Below, in pieces: positions 33,358-44,700 of a DNA stretch of 64,000 nt. Made by a program: the position numbers and the translations under genes. Origin of the DNA: Mycocentrospora acerina (lineage: Eukaryota; Ascomycota; Dothideomycetes; Pleosporales); NCBI GenBank assembly GCA_022701365.1, contig JAKUHH010000030.1, positions 683,107-747,106 on the forward strand. The letters run 5' to 3'. The notes below the pieces were generated by a model. That model was not told where the DNA came from. It saw only the letters and a list, made by a program, of their open reading frames with translations, and searched no databases. Every line of letters begins with the position of its first letter. The stretch's first letter is position 1.

Positions 33358-34263
33358 TCATCGGAACCACCAATTCACCTGTAAATTCATATCAGCACAC
33401 GATGATACGTCACCTGATATTAAACTTACTGAAGCATTCGCACCAGTACCCACACCCCTTACAGCGTGCCACCACCCCAGAGGGATGTAAAGCGCATCTC
33501 CGCTCCCCAGTACGGCTTCTACACCGACAGTACTACCATCTCCCTCATCTGCCCAAACCGCCTGCTCCAAACCCTCCATCTCTGCTCCACCCATCATTTC
33601 TTCACCCCTCATGTTTGCCCTCCCACCTCGTGCAATCCTCTCATACATCCCCCTCCCCACCTCTGGTCTCATCAGCCGTACGACCTTGCGTCCCGCTAGC
33701 TGTACAAAGAGATTTGGATTTGGATCGCGATGCAGTGGGGTGCGAGTTGGCGGCCTGCCCATCCACAGGCTGCTCGCGTAGATGTCGCCGCGGCCAAGAC
33801 GAGAAAGCAGAGTGGGCGTGGGAAGGTCGGCTTGCAATGTAGAAGGGAGATCCGCGAGGGAGTGTTGCGCGAGGTAGAGACGTGAGGATGGCACAGGAGG
33901 GCCGGTCATGTGAGTAAGAAGGAGGGAGAGAGGCGCGTCAAAGCGTTCGAATGTTGCATCTTTAGGGTTGGAGCTGGTGCGGGTGAGTTCCAAAGGAACG
34001 ATTGTGTCGCCGTATTGGGACAGATAGACTGTCTTCAGTTCATGAGAGTGAGGTTCGGGGCCTGCGACAGCAGGTACAAACCATTTCGATATGGCTGGGA
34101 GGTGTGTGAAGCTGTTCCCGAATATTATGGGCTCATTCGCATGGAAGCTATCTATACCATTCGTCTCATTATATTGTAGGCTCTTCGCTGTAGGAAAGCG
34201 TGTGCTTGTCGAGTACAACCGTGATTTGGTGCCATTGATCAGCTTCGAGCCAAGTCTAGACAT
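33358..34263 (-). CDS. JmjC-domain 2-oxoglutarate/Fe(II) oxygenase-like protein
   Basis: Exons 33430-34263 and 33358-33378, giving 284 residues. It carries a compact JmjC/cupin fold: SSLWMGRPPTRTPLHRDPNP contains the H178-x-D180 metal pair, Lys193 in LAGRKVVRLMRP is a candidate 2-oxoglutarate contact, and H266 in PLGWWHAVRG is the distal metal ligand. All three metal ligands are present. The last exon supplies only VNWWFR and the stop; SVNWWFR is a usual end of this kind of protein. The N-terminus (SRLYSTSTRFPTAKS) is Arg/Ser-rich and could be a mitochondrial presequence. The size and lack of chromatin-reader domains argue for a protein or RNA hydroxylase over a histone demethylase, but the substrate cannot be read from sequence. 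Confidence 0.85.
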   Translation of the reverse strand: MSRLGSKLINGTKSRLYSTSTRFPTAKSLQYNETNGIDSFHANEPIIFGNSFTHLPAISKWFVPAVAGPEPHSHELKTVYLSQYGDTIVPLELTRTSSNPKDATFERFDAPLSLLLTHMTGPPVPSSRLYLAQHSLADLPSTLQADLPTPTLLSRLGRGDIYASSLWMGRPPTRTPLHRDPNPNLFVQLAGRKVVRLMRPEVGRGMYERIARGGRANMRGEEMMGGAEMEGLEQAVWADEGDGSTVGVEAVLGSGDALYIPLGWWHAVRGVGTGANASVSLISGDVSSCADMNLQVNWWFR

Positions 34264-34412
34264 GGAGAAGGAATCGAGAGGATGACGATGTCAGGACGAA
34301 TTGCTCAAAGCTATCGCGTCTTCACGTGTCGCTGCACCCCACAAAATACGTGCCCCACCAGAACCTCCTATGCATTCGTACCTTCGCACTACAAGCTCTA
34401 CCACAACACACA
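34264..34412. promoter_or_regulatory. Compact divergent promoter JmjC / GIM5 with CACGTG
   Basis: Only 149 bp separates the two start codons. A CACGTG box lies at 34323-34328, 60 bp from the JmjC ATG and 85 bp from the GIM5 ATG. Confidence 0.5.
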
Positions 34413-34960
34413 ATGGCCTCCAAGCAAGCCTCGCCGCAAGGCCAATCAGGGCAAAGTACACAGGCCTTCATGTTTCGATCTTCAGCGCATAACTAATCTA
34501 TGTTAAAAATCCAGTTGAAATAACCCAGCTCCCCGTCGCCCAATTAAACGACCTAAAAGACCAACTCGACCGCGAAATCACGCATCTCTCCCAATCCCAC
34601 ACCTCCCTCCGCACCGCACAAGCAAAGTTTCGCGACTGCCTCGCCTCCATTGCATCGGGCATCTCATCCTCGGTCGCCTCCAAAACCCTCCTCGTCCCCT
34701 TGACGTCCTCGCTGTACGTCCCCGGCCGTCTCACGGATGCAGAACATGTGCTAGTCGACGTGGGGACGGGCTTTTTTGTGGAGAAGGATGTGGCTAGTGC
34801 AAAGGACTTTTATGAGCGCAAGGTCAAAGACTTGGGCGATAGCCTGAAGGACTTGGAATCGGTAGTGAATGAGAAAGCGAAGAATGCAAAGAGTGTCGAG
34901 GATGTGATCAGGTGGAAGGTTATGAGTCAGGGACAGGAAGGCGAGGGAAAAGAGAGCTGA
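34413..34960 (+). CDS. GIM5: Prefoldin subunit 5
   Basis: Exons 34413-34455 and 34515-34960 give 162 residues, as in yeast Gim5 (163). Prefoldin is the cytosolic hexamer that hands nascent actin and tubulin to the chaperonin CCT. This is an alpha-type subunit: an N-terminal coiled coil (ITQLPVAQLNDLKDQLDREI), the beta-hairpin core with LLVPLTSSLYVPGRL and VLVDVGTGFFVEKD, then a C-terminal coiled coil. The first exon encodes MASKQASPQGQSGQ. The intron (34456-34514) is GT-AG. Near TBCE, another tubulin-folding factor, though not in a shared transcript. Confidence 0.95.
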
Positions 34961-35464
34961 GGAGTGGCGTGTTTGAAGTATGAGTTATGAGACACCACGA
35001 CATGTGCGCAAGACATTGAGGGTTGGAATGGAGTGGCGCATCGAGGGATGGTGGGGTTGCGGAGTTGCTCTGCGTAAAAATCAAGGTTTCTCTGCAAAGA
35101 AGTAAGATTCAAGGAAGACGGGAATTCATGATTCATAACATACAAAAGAATACCTACGCCAATATTACCTGCACTGAGGCCTAGTCTTATCTCTACTGTA
35201 AACATAACAGTAGAATTGATAGATCTGACTCTGAACTACAATCTCGAAGCGTTCACTATCATCGAGCCATGGTCTGCCATCTACTCTCCTCAGGCAAGAC
35301 TCGCCCTTTCTAAAAGTAGGTATTCACCTTTTATCGGAATTCTTCCATTTTCGCCCACTTGAATCTCATATTCTTCTCATGGTTCCAACGCACAAAGTGT
35401 TTTCTTGCTCTCCTTACGATTCTTCAAAGATAAGCCGGTGTGATGGGTCTCCACTTCTTCTCGA
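34961..35464. other. Intergenic, convergent 3' ends
   Basis: 504 bp between the stops of GIM5 (plus) and the KH-like gene (minus). No gene or repeat seen. Confidence 0.5.
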
Positions 35465-37548
35465 TCAAAGATCGACTTTCTTCTCATAGGAAGTAATGAC
35501 TGAGCTGACAATCTCTGAAAGTTGCATCAACTTGTCTATCAACAACCGGATTCCATCTCGGGGTGGTCCCTTGATATCTTTGTCCAGCGTCAAATCTGCA
35601 ATACCAAACTCTCCATCCTTCCCTTTTGCAGCGCACGACATTTGGCCATCATCCGGAAGAAAGGTAGTAAGAACGTTACCCCACTCAGCCTGGCGTCCAA
35701 CCGGCAAGCGTTCCAACTCGGCGAGATGAATTGCCCATTCCGTGTGACGTACAGCAAGGCCCCATACTGGCAATTTGTGATTCGGGTACCACATCGCGGT
35801 AATTTCAACCTTGTAGCAGGTTTTTTGGATGCCGAAGGAGAAAATCTTGTCAAGGCGGCCAGTTATCAGATGGTTCCTGATTATTGGTGTTGACGAATCC
35901 CATTGAGCAAAGACTTCTGCAGACAATATGTTGTAGTTCGATTTCATCCTCACGCGTTCGGCGAAACCAGCCAGAACAGGCGAAACCATTCTCGGCGGTA
36001 GTGGACCTATCAAAGACTCTAGAGCGAACTGCCATCCTCTGCTCTCCCCAAGCTCTATGAGATTGATGTCCAAGTTCTTATTGGGTCCTGATTTGCCATC
36101 TTCTAGCTTGTAGTACCTCGTATCAGTTTTTTCATATGTACCATCCTCATTGTCCGTCCAGTCAATCTGTACCACATACATGGCGGATGAAGGCGCTGGA
36201 ACTTTGATATTTGTTGCTTTTCCATGATGGCGCACAGCAGGCTGTTGGGGTTGAATTATGCTTGCAGGATCGCGGAATACCCATGCTCCTCGAAAAACCG
36301 GGCGGGTTTCCTTTAGGGTTGTAGGAGTATATCCGTAGTAAACATTAGACTTGATGGGCTCGAGAAAATTGTCTTCCGTGATAAGTCGGCGAAGGACCCG
36401 ATTACCGAGTTCATAGGGAACGAGCCATTTCTTTACGTCAAGATCTACCCTGTCATTTACATCTTTGAGGAACTGTTCCTTACGAAATATTTCTCGAGTA
36501 GCATTACTACTAAATTTCTTGGCATTGAGTGCAAGGCATCCTAGCCGGATGACGAAGTCATAAGCTCCTTTTTTGTGTTGAACGGTTTCAAGAGCGAACT
36601 TGATAGTATCTTGGATCTTGGACAAATCTGAGAAGTACAGACCATCGTGGCGATAGTCTCCCGGTATGTCCATCATATGATGAGCAAGCAAATGAGGAAC
36701 AATCGTGCCAGTACGACTGGGCCACCATGATTCGGGTTCTTTAAGCACAATATCGATTCCTTCTCTCTCATCGAGGATTATGTTGAAAACCGGTCGGATC
36801 TTGTTGACCTCTGTGCGGGTTTTCTGTATCATTGTCTGAAGGTGTATTTTCGCCGCGTCGACGTTGACGTCCTCGAATGCAGATATCTTAAACTGCCAAA
36901 GTCCGTTCTTGAATGGTAACAGAGTGATGAAGACTTCGTCTTGTTTTCTGAGTAGGTCCAAGGCTTCAAGCTTGTTTCCAAAGACATCTCGTGGGGTAGC
37001 AGAGTGATTGCTAAGTTCCTCTGGCCAGTCTACAACAACCTGTTACTAAGTTAGTCACACTACATTACTTTCAAATGGAAACGACTTGCGCTAGGCAGTT
37101 CAGGTCCGCCCTCATAAGTCTCTGGGGCAGGACCCTTGAACATCTCTTTACGCTCAAGTTCCATCTCTTCAACCTGATCATAGTACCACTTATCAGGGTC
37201 AAACGCCGGCAACTTCGCCCAAGCCGATGAATCCTTTGATCTGACATGGGCGTTAGAGATCCAGTGGTTAAGGTAGCGGACAGCCTTCTCAATGCCAGCA
37301 CCAGAGCCAAAGATGTCGAATTGAGCGATACTACCGTGATCCCAACGAGGAATCACCTCACAACCTGTCTTGACCTTGATATTCTGGACCAATCCATCGT
37401 GCTCTCTTGCGAGAGTTTTGCGCCGATATTCGAGAGGAACAGGTAGAAGTTTATTTAGTTTCCTGTTTTGAGTACTGGTATTGCCCTTTGTAGGAGAAGC
37501 ACAGTTCCAGTCGATCTGGCTCATGCTGATGATGTTCGTCGCTGTCAA
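35465..37548 (-). CDS. Conserved-looking fungal protein with an N-terminal KH-like segment
   Basis: Exons 37090-37548 and 35465-37039 give 677 residues. I do not recognise a named family. Residues about 36-97 resemble a KH RNA-binding fold: a helix, EHDGLVQNIKVKTGCEVIPR, and FDIFGSGAGIEKAVRYL, though without a textbook GxxG loop. The remainder is a mixed alpha/beta region with many Trp residues (about residue 155 onward: VVVDWPEELS, then motifs such as PESWWPSRTGTIVPHLLAHH) and no enzyme signature. The intron 37040-37089 starts GCAAGT and has a CTAAC branch; a GT donor nearer the acceptor would leave a 29-nt intron, too short. The exon base before the donor is C, so this joint is the least certain. 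ATG at 37524 is an alternative start. Confidence 0.75.
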
Positions 37549-38497
37549 TGTGCAAAGTTGTAATAAGCGGTGGGTGAAGGGTCAATTGCAGATAGCCAAA
37601 TGTAGGTGAAGTGAAATTGGAAAGTATAGAGTGTGACGTAATAAACAGTTGAAGAGACAGTTGCGGTTCAACTCCAGCTCCAGCCCCGGGTGTACATATA
37701 AATAAGTCGTCATCGACTTGATGAGAAGAAAATACAGAAGTAAATTAGGAGGCTGGAATGAGAGAAGGGGATGAGAAGCTTTTTGAATATGAGAGACTGA
37801 GAATATAGTGACGGGCACCAAGTGGAATGATCGAGAAACGAAAGAGGAAGCCGACCGCCGATGTGACAATAAGGGGAGGAGATTGTTACGCAATCGAAAA
37901 TCTATTAAATTCTGAAAGATGACTATATGCAAGTTGCCAGTAAAGCAGCTCTCTCAATGCTGGAGTGATCCTAATCTATAAGTATGTTTGCTGTCTTCAC
38001 ATAGATTCTGTGTAGACACACATCAATGTAAGGGTGAAAATAGATTTGAAGCATCTTTGAATTAGGATTTACAGTCAGAGGGACCTATCACTGAGCGTAG
38101 CCTCGCAGCCTCTCTAGATTCTGAGTGTTGCAATCGCCTACAGATCATATCTGGTCTACCGGCTTACTGCATTAAGCGGCTCCCCAAGTTATGACGTGTC
38201 TCTCGGTACAACTACTGTAATTATAGTCTCTTATCACCCATGAGTGGGTCGCAAAAACATGTTATAGTGTCGATGAATGTGTGTTCTTGAATCCGGATGA
38301 CAGTTGCACGTTACACATGCGCTTGAGTGCGCAACACGTGACGCGGAGATTTTGATGAACTCCGCGTTCACGTCAACCATGGCGAAGTGATTGTCTGCCA
38401 CCATCCCACCCTCGCTTGCGAAACAGACAGCGTCTCGATAACTCCCCTTGTACTACGATTGCAATCAGCCCTTGATTCTTTGGCTGCAAATTCCGCC
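37549..38497. promoter_or_regulatory. Divergent intergenic region KH-like gene / MRP20
   Basis: 949 bp between divergent starts; no gene seen. A CACGTG box (38335-38340) is embedded in an imperfect inverted repeat (38336-38373) 125 bp or so upstream of the MRP20 ATG. C-rich leader text precedes MRP20. Confidence 0.45.
38336..38373. repeat. Inverted repeat in the MRP20 promoter
   Basis: Left arm ACGTGACGCGGAG (38336-38348) and right arm CTCCGCGTTCACGT (38360-38373) are complementary except for one extra base, with an 11-bp spacer. The left arm overlaps a CACGTG box and both arms carry CGCG. Confidence 0.85.
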
Positions 38498-39214
38498 ATG
38501 GACGCTATACCAATCACGAAAAAGCTCATCGCTTTTGGCAGCAACAAGATCTACCTGTAGAGTCGCACGCTCCCTATACATAGGAATTCAAGCTGAAACT
38601 GGTATTACAGGCCTAAATTCACATTGGCGCTTATGCGAACCCCAAGTCTCTCCCCGTACCATGCGCGATTCCAAGTCCCACTCGATTTCTCCAAATACGA
38701 CCTCCGCGACTACCTCTACCATGCCTACAATGTAAAGTGCTTCAATGTGCGATCATACGTCAAACAAATGCCTGTCCGCGACACAAGAGAACAGCCACGC
38801 CACTGGTTCCGTCCCGAGTCGAAAAAGTACATGACAGTCGAGATGGAGCAGCCATTTGTGTGGCCCGAGACACCCAGCATGGAGCCTTGGGGAAATGAGG
38901 AGAAAAAGAAGGAGGTTGCGGAAATAACCAAGGCAAATAGTAGCGGCAGCAGGCAAGAAATCTTGGCTTCTGCGAGGTCCCTCAAGAAAGAGGTCGGCAA
39001 GTTGCTGCGAAAGGAGGAGAATATTGACCCAGCAATCCGAAGCAAGACGAAGGCGGGGCTAGAACTCACCGACGATGAGCGGTTCAAGCAAGCGGAGCGA
39101 AAGAGGAAGCAATGGAAGGCGACGGAAAAGTCGCCACTGAAGGTGTGGGAAGAGAGGAGAACCGAGAAGGTGGTGCGCAGTGAGGAGGCTGAACGGTTCA
39201 CGATCAAGGCATGA
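38498..39214 (+). CDS. MRP20: Mitochondrial large-subunit ribosomal protein uL23m
   Basis: Exons 38498-38556 and 38611-39214 give 220 residues. uL23 sits at the exit of the mitoribosomal peptide tunnel. The joint gives KIYLPKFTLALMRT, followed by FQVPLDFSKYDLRDYLYHAY and NVKCFNVRSYVKQMPVRD, which is the fungal uL23m core. The C-terminal half is a charged, Lys/Glu-rich extension as seen in fungal mitoribosomal proteins. The ATG is in a strong context (CCGCCATGG). The intron 38557-38610 is GT-AG with a GCTGAAAC branch region. Other frames with longer ORFs over exon 1 are not coding. Confidence 0.92.
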
Positions 39215-41716
39215 TATTATTCAGAGATGTCGTGTATATACTAAGCTGTATCATATGCATATGGTTGGAGCAAAGCATTTCTTTCAACCTTTGTAAAACA
39301 CATATTTGATACCTAGTCCTCACATGAGCATACATCACATGGCAGAAGCATTTCGTGAATGCTCAATCTCCTTTGTAACGCGTTAACGAACCGTTAGAAC
39401 CCGACGAATAGTCGAAAGGAGCCTGACAGAATTATGAACGACTGAACCAGAAGATTCAGGTAGAGCATTAGATTCACGTTGTAACTCTCAGGTTACTAGA
39501 AAATCACCCACATCGAACATTTTATTCTATGCAATGTTTTGTACAGTGGGTAAGATGTGCAAGCCAGACGAGGAGAAAAAACAACCATTAGCCACCTCAG
39601 CCCCCTGACCGTTAACATCCACATATTTAAGCCGATTTCTCGCGTAGACTTTCTGAGCTGCAGAAGTCTAGATTTCAAAGCTTAATATGTCAATGATCGA
39701 CCCCACAGCCTCGCGGTTGATGGACTGAGTACGAGAAATGATCATAGGGCTTGTATCGGACATGTGAGTTCCGTGTACTGTACGGCTGTGGCATTTGGAG
39801 ACTGCGAGAGGTTGCTGCACTCTCTCAGGCCAGCGAAAAAGTAAATTGCTCCATGAAGGCACATAGTTTAATTGTTACATCGTTGTAATGGTCGGCGACA
39901 TTGTGCAGGATGGACCGGATTCTGCTGATAGGTGAAAGTTACTCGATATCTCCACCAGCACGTTGTGCTAGTCGCCGCACCAAGGTGCACGTATGTAGTC
40001 ATATCGTCTGACTTGATTCGATCATTAAGAGCATTCTGAGAGCACTATTCGGAACAACTTCCGATTGCGCGAAACTCAAGATGTTGCGATCAACAAGCTC
40101 TAGTTATTCTACTAAACAACACAAAGTCCGAGAATTTAACATTGTCATCTGAACCTTGGCGACGACGGACTCTTGTGGCTTACTACAGGCTGGGTGTTGC
40201 TAGAAATGACCTTGAAGATGAATGGATGGTTGATAGCGTGTAATCTTTCTTTAGCTATTGCCCCTTCTTTCTTCTTCCAAGGGGCCTCCCTCTCGAAGTA
40301 ACACGGCTGCAGATGATGGACTAACCTTTATGTTAACGTGCTTTTGCTAGCCTCAAAGAGGCAAATGACAAACGACAGACGAGAATACTGTTCGACTCGA
40401 ATAACAGTTGTGTTGCGCTCGCGGTTTGTGGTGTGACGAATAGTGGATATTCCGCCTACATGTGTACTCACAGAGCTGTAATACTAAAAGTCTTTGGTTG
40501 AGACGAACTAACTTGCTGTTTCCGTGTCTGGCTGCGAGCGAGAATTCTAGATATATTCTAGCGTTATGAGACCGAAATGAAAGACTGGAAGCATGGACCT
40601 CCGGTGCAAGCCACAACCGGAAAATCTTCAGGTTCGGAAGCATAGATGTAACTACCAGACGTAGCTTCATGCACATTAAAGGGATCACACATCCCAGCAG
40701 CGTCATGCGTCCGGTCAGTTGGGCAAATGCTCCTCTTCTCGAGACGAACTCGGTGAACGTTTTGTGCTGCAGTCTTCATCACCTCAAGGAGCTTGGCGAC
40801 TCATGTGACAGCGCTCGCCTCGCTTTTGTGGTTGGGATAGCCCTTCCTGAAACACGCCATGTCATTCCATTGGCGCCTGTCGGTGTGATCGAAGCCCGCG
40901 CCTCGAACCTCGTCGCTGCTGACCAAACATGGAGCAGACGTAGCGGACAAGAGCGCTATCGTATCACCTCGCGTTATTCTGAGATACGCAGGACATCTGT
41001 GCTGAAGATGTATTGAGTACGGGTCACTTAATTTTCCCCAGACCTGTAAAGCCCAATCGAGCTAGTGCGACGCGACATGGACGGCGCTCGGTGCGGTGGT
41101 AGTGAAGGTTTAGTGCCTGCTTGATAGGACTTTGAAAAATGTGAGGCGTGGCCTAGCAAACAGGACAAAACAGGACGGACAGGTAGAAGACGCAGGTAGC
41201 GTTTGTACCGATGTTATCCTGTTTTCTGGGCATGCAACGGTAAAAGGATGCTGACTGGAACTTGACACGAGGAACAGAGCGTGGTAGACGACGTACATAC
41301 ACAATATGCATGCAGGAGGCGCAACGGCTGTTGTTGCCAGTTGTAGCGTGGGCGCGACCAGGGTCGCCGTCTTGGCGAGCTTGATTCGTGGAGGCAAACC
41401 ATGACCCTGGTTTCCCCTGTGCCAGTCCCGCGCCATAGGCTGTAAGGTTGTCGCGTCAACCCAGCCCTTTTGCTCGTTCTTGTGCCCGAAAAATATTCCT
41501 GCATCTCCTACTGCATTCGCTCTGTTGCGCTGCAGCTGCGTCTGCTGTCTGCTGCCTGCCGTCGTCTGTTCATTTCAAGACCGCGCGTGGCACGGCAACC
41601 TCGGCGCTACCGTACCACAAAAGGACCGCTCTCACTCGCTCGCGCATGCATATCCGCCCAGCCTCGACAATTGATTGCCACGAGCGCACACGGACAGATT
41701 GTCGTTGCTGCAGACA
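39215..41716. other. Intergenic
   Basis: 2.5 kb between MRP20 and the kinesin gene, both plus. No open frame has recognisable content. The last few hundred bases before 41717 are C/T-rich and likely hold the kinesin promoter and leader. Confidence 0.45.
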
Positions 41717-44700
41717 ATGGCAACACCGCCTGGCTCACCACCGCCTGGAGGCGCAAAGAGGCCCATGAGTGTCATGGTACGCCCCAACCGGAGCTCTAGT
41801 CGCATGAGCATCAGCAGCAAGCCTGGAGGAAGCAGGGCCTCCGACGAGGACAGCAAGACAGCCGTCAAAGTTGGTATGTATACACTGCAGACTGATCGTG
41901 TACCAAACTGTCATCTCGTCTACATGTCCATTCACCCACTGCGAACAATTCCCTAACAGAAGTGTGATGTAGCCGTGCGTGTTCGCCCGCCACTCAAGCC
42001 AGGCGACCCGGGATTCGAGCTCATCCCCCAGCGATTCCGCGCCGCAACCTGCCACATCACGTCGCCTTCGAGTCTCGCCGTCGACGCGTCGGGCGGCAGG
42101 AAAGTATTCATCTTCGACCGTGTGTTTGGAGAGGATGTCCAGCAAGAAGGGGTCTTTGATTACGTCGTCGATAGTGTGAGGTCTTTTGTTGAGGGCTATA
42201 ATGTTTCCATCCTCGCGTACGGCCAATCGGGTGCTGGCAAGTCATACACAATGGGCACCACAGGTCCGCAAGAGCAGGGAGACGCTCAGGTTATGGGTAT
42301 GTTGAACAACTCGTCAGTCCCTTCGAGCAGAAAGGACGTTATCTAACTGTATGCATAGGTATCATCCCCCGCGCTGCTGCGAGTCTGTTCGAAAAGTTAG
42401 AGGGATCCGTCTCTCCATTGTCTGGATCAGGTATTCGCGCGCCGTCTCGCGTGTCGAGCCTAGGTATGCAGGGCTTTGCGAAGAAGCCGTCAGCCAACAA
42501 GAACTGGCAGCTCAAAGCCACCTACGTTGAGGTATGACCCTTGCAAAATATGTAGGCCAAACGGCTAACTGGCTTAGATCTACAACGAGCAGCTGCGCGA
42601 TCTCCTCGTTCCCGAATCAGTGCCTTTTGCTGAGCGGCCAGCTGTCAGCATCCGCGAGGACCGTGATGGACGTATCCTTCCCACTGGCCTCACTCAGAAG
42701 CCAATCAATTCAGTAGAAGATCTGCTGGATGCTCTTAATCTTGGGTCCTCCATCCGTCAAACAGACGCCACGGCTGTAAACGCAAAATCCTCACGCTCTC
42801 ACGCTGTTTTCAGCTTGAATCTTGTGCAAAAGAAGAGCTCTTCTGTGCCCCTCTCGAATCGCGAGAAGCGTAGGTCAGTGCCTATTGAGGCCATGTCAGG
42901 TTCTAGCGAGAATTGGATCACAGTGGATAGCAAGCTACATTTCGTTGATTTGGCAGGAAGTGAGAGACTGAAGAATACGCAGGCCTCTGGTGATCGGGCT
43001 AAGGAGGGAATTTCCATCAACGCCGGCCTTGCAAGCTTAGGCAAAGTCATCTCACAGCTGTCATCTCGCTCACAAGGCTCGCACGTTTCGTACCGCGACT
43101 CACGGCTCACGCGCCTACTCCAAGACTCCCTTGGCGGGAATGCTATCACATACATGATTGCTTGTGTCAATCCAGCCGAGTTTCATCTTAGTGAAACCTT
43201 GAACACTGTGCAGTACGCGCAACGGGCTCGTGCCATCCAATCCAAGCCTCAGATTCAACAAGTGCATGACGACAGCGATAAGCAGGTAGCAATCGACCGG
43301 TTGAAAGCTGAAGTTCAATTTCTACGGGATCAAATTCGTTTGTCAGAGCGAACCGACAGGAGGAAAGACAACCCCCAAGAGCGCGTTGAACGACAGCATG
43401 AGCGGGAGATGAAGCTCCAGGACCAATTGCTTGATGTTCAAGAGAACTACACAGCTCTTAGCGCTCGCCACACCAAACTCATCACTGAGATTACGAAAGC
43501 ACGCGATAATAGTGACGCCGAGACACCTATACTGAAAGATGCTATTGGTGACTCTGCGCTTGAGAGGTTGAAGAGATCGAACTCCTTTGCAGAAGCCGTC
43601 GAGTCTGTGGTGCTTGAATACGAGAAGACCATTCAAACTCTGGAATCATCTTTATCAAATACGCGAACATCTCTTTCGGTCCATGAGAGTGATCTCTTGG
43701 AGAAAGAGACTCGAATTGCTATCCTCGAAAGTCAGAACCACCAATTACAGGCGCGTATTCAGAAGGCCATGGATCGAGACGCAACCAACGAAGAGTATGT
43801 TAAGTCGCTGGAAAGTCAGATTGACAACTCAGCCTATGGGATTGAGAAGACCGATACCACAATTTCAGACCTACGAGAGAAATTGCAGAAGGCGCGTGAT
43901 AACGAGTCAAGCTGCGAAGAATATATTTCTACTCTTGAGGAACGTCTTGCGGAGAACGAACAGGAGGCGGAGCTCATGGCTCGTGAAGTTGAGCGACTCA
44001 AGCATGTGGTCGAACGACAACGAAGCATTGGAAAGCTCGATAGTCTTTTGCACGAGCTCGATAGTGTTCATCATTCGGATTCTACGGGTGATGAGACTTT
44101 GGTGAATGGGCATTCAAGGAACAACAGTGATTCATTCCTCGAGAGACGACCACAACTCGAAAAGCGGCCGTCGGTTGACGGAACCTACGTGTTCAGCACC
44201 ACTGTGGACGCCATCGCGGAAGAAGAGGACAGCGAGCGCCCTTTAACGGCCCGCACAGCGTCGATAAATGGTGATCGAACAGAAGAGCAACGCAGCCGTT
44301 CAAAGGCGAATGGTCTTTCCCTAAAGGAACTAGCCCCAGGAATCACAGAGGAGGAGCCTTCAAGTCCAGCACAGTCCAAATTCGTACACGACAAGCTTGA
44401 CTCAATAACCCAAGAACTGTTTGACCTGCGGGTGGAGCACGAGGGAACCCTTCAAGATTATGATACACTCGCCAGCAAGTATCAAGAGGCTTTGCGAACT
44501 CTCGCTGCCCTCCAAGATACTGTGGACGAGGCTCGTCATCGTCGACCCTCCTTGGAACAGTCGTCTCGACCGACATCTTTCTTAGAACAGAAGGAAGTAA
44601 ATGGGCACAAGACAGAGGATGGCCCACCATCATTCTCGCGTACACTATCTGCGGAACTATCCTTGGTGGAATCCAGCGATGCGTCTCCATTACAAAAAGA

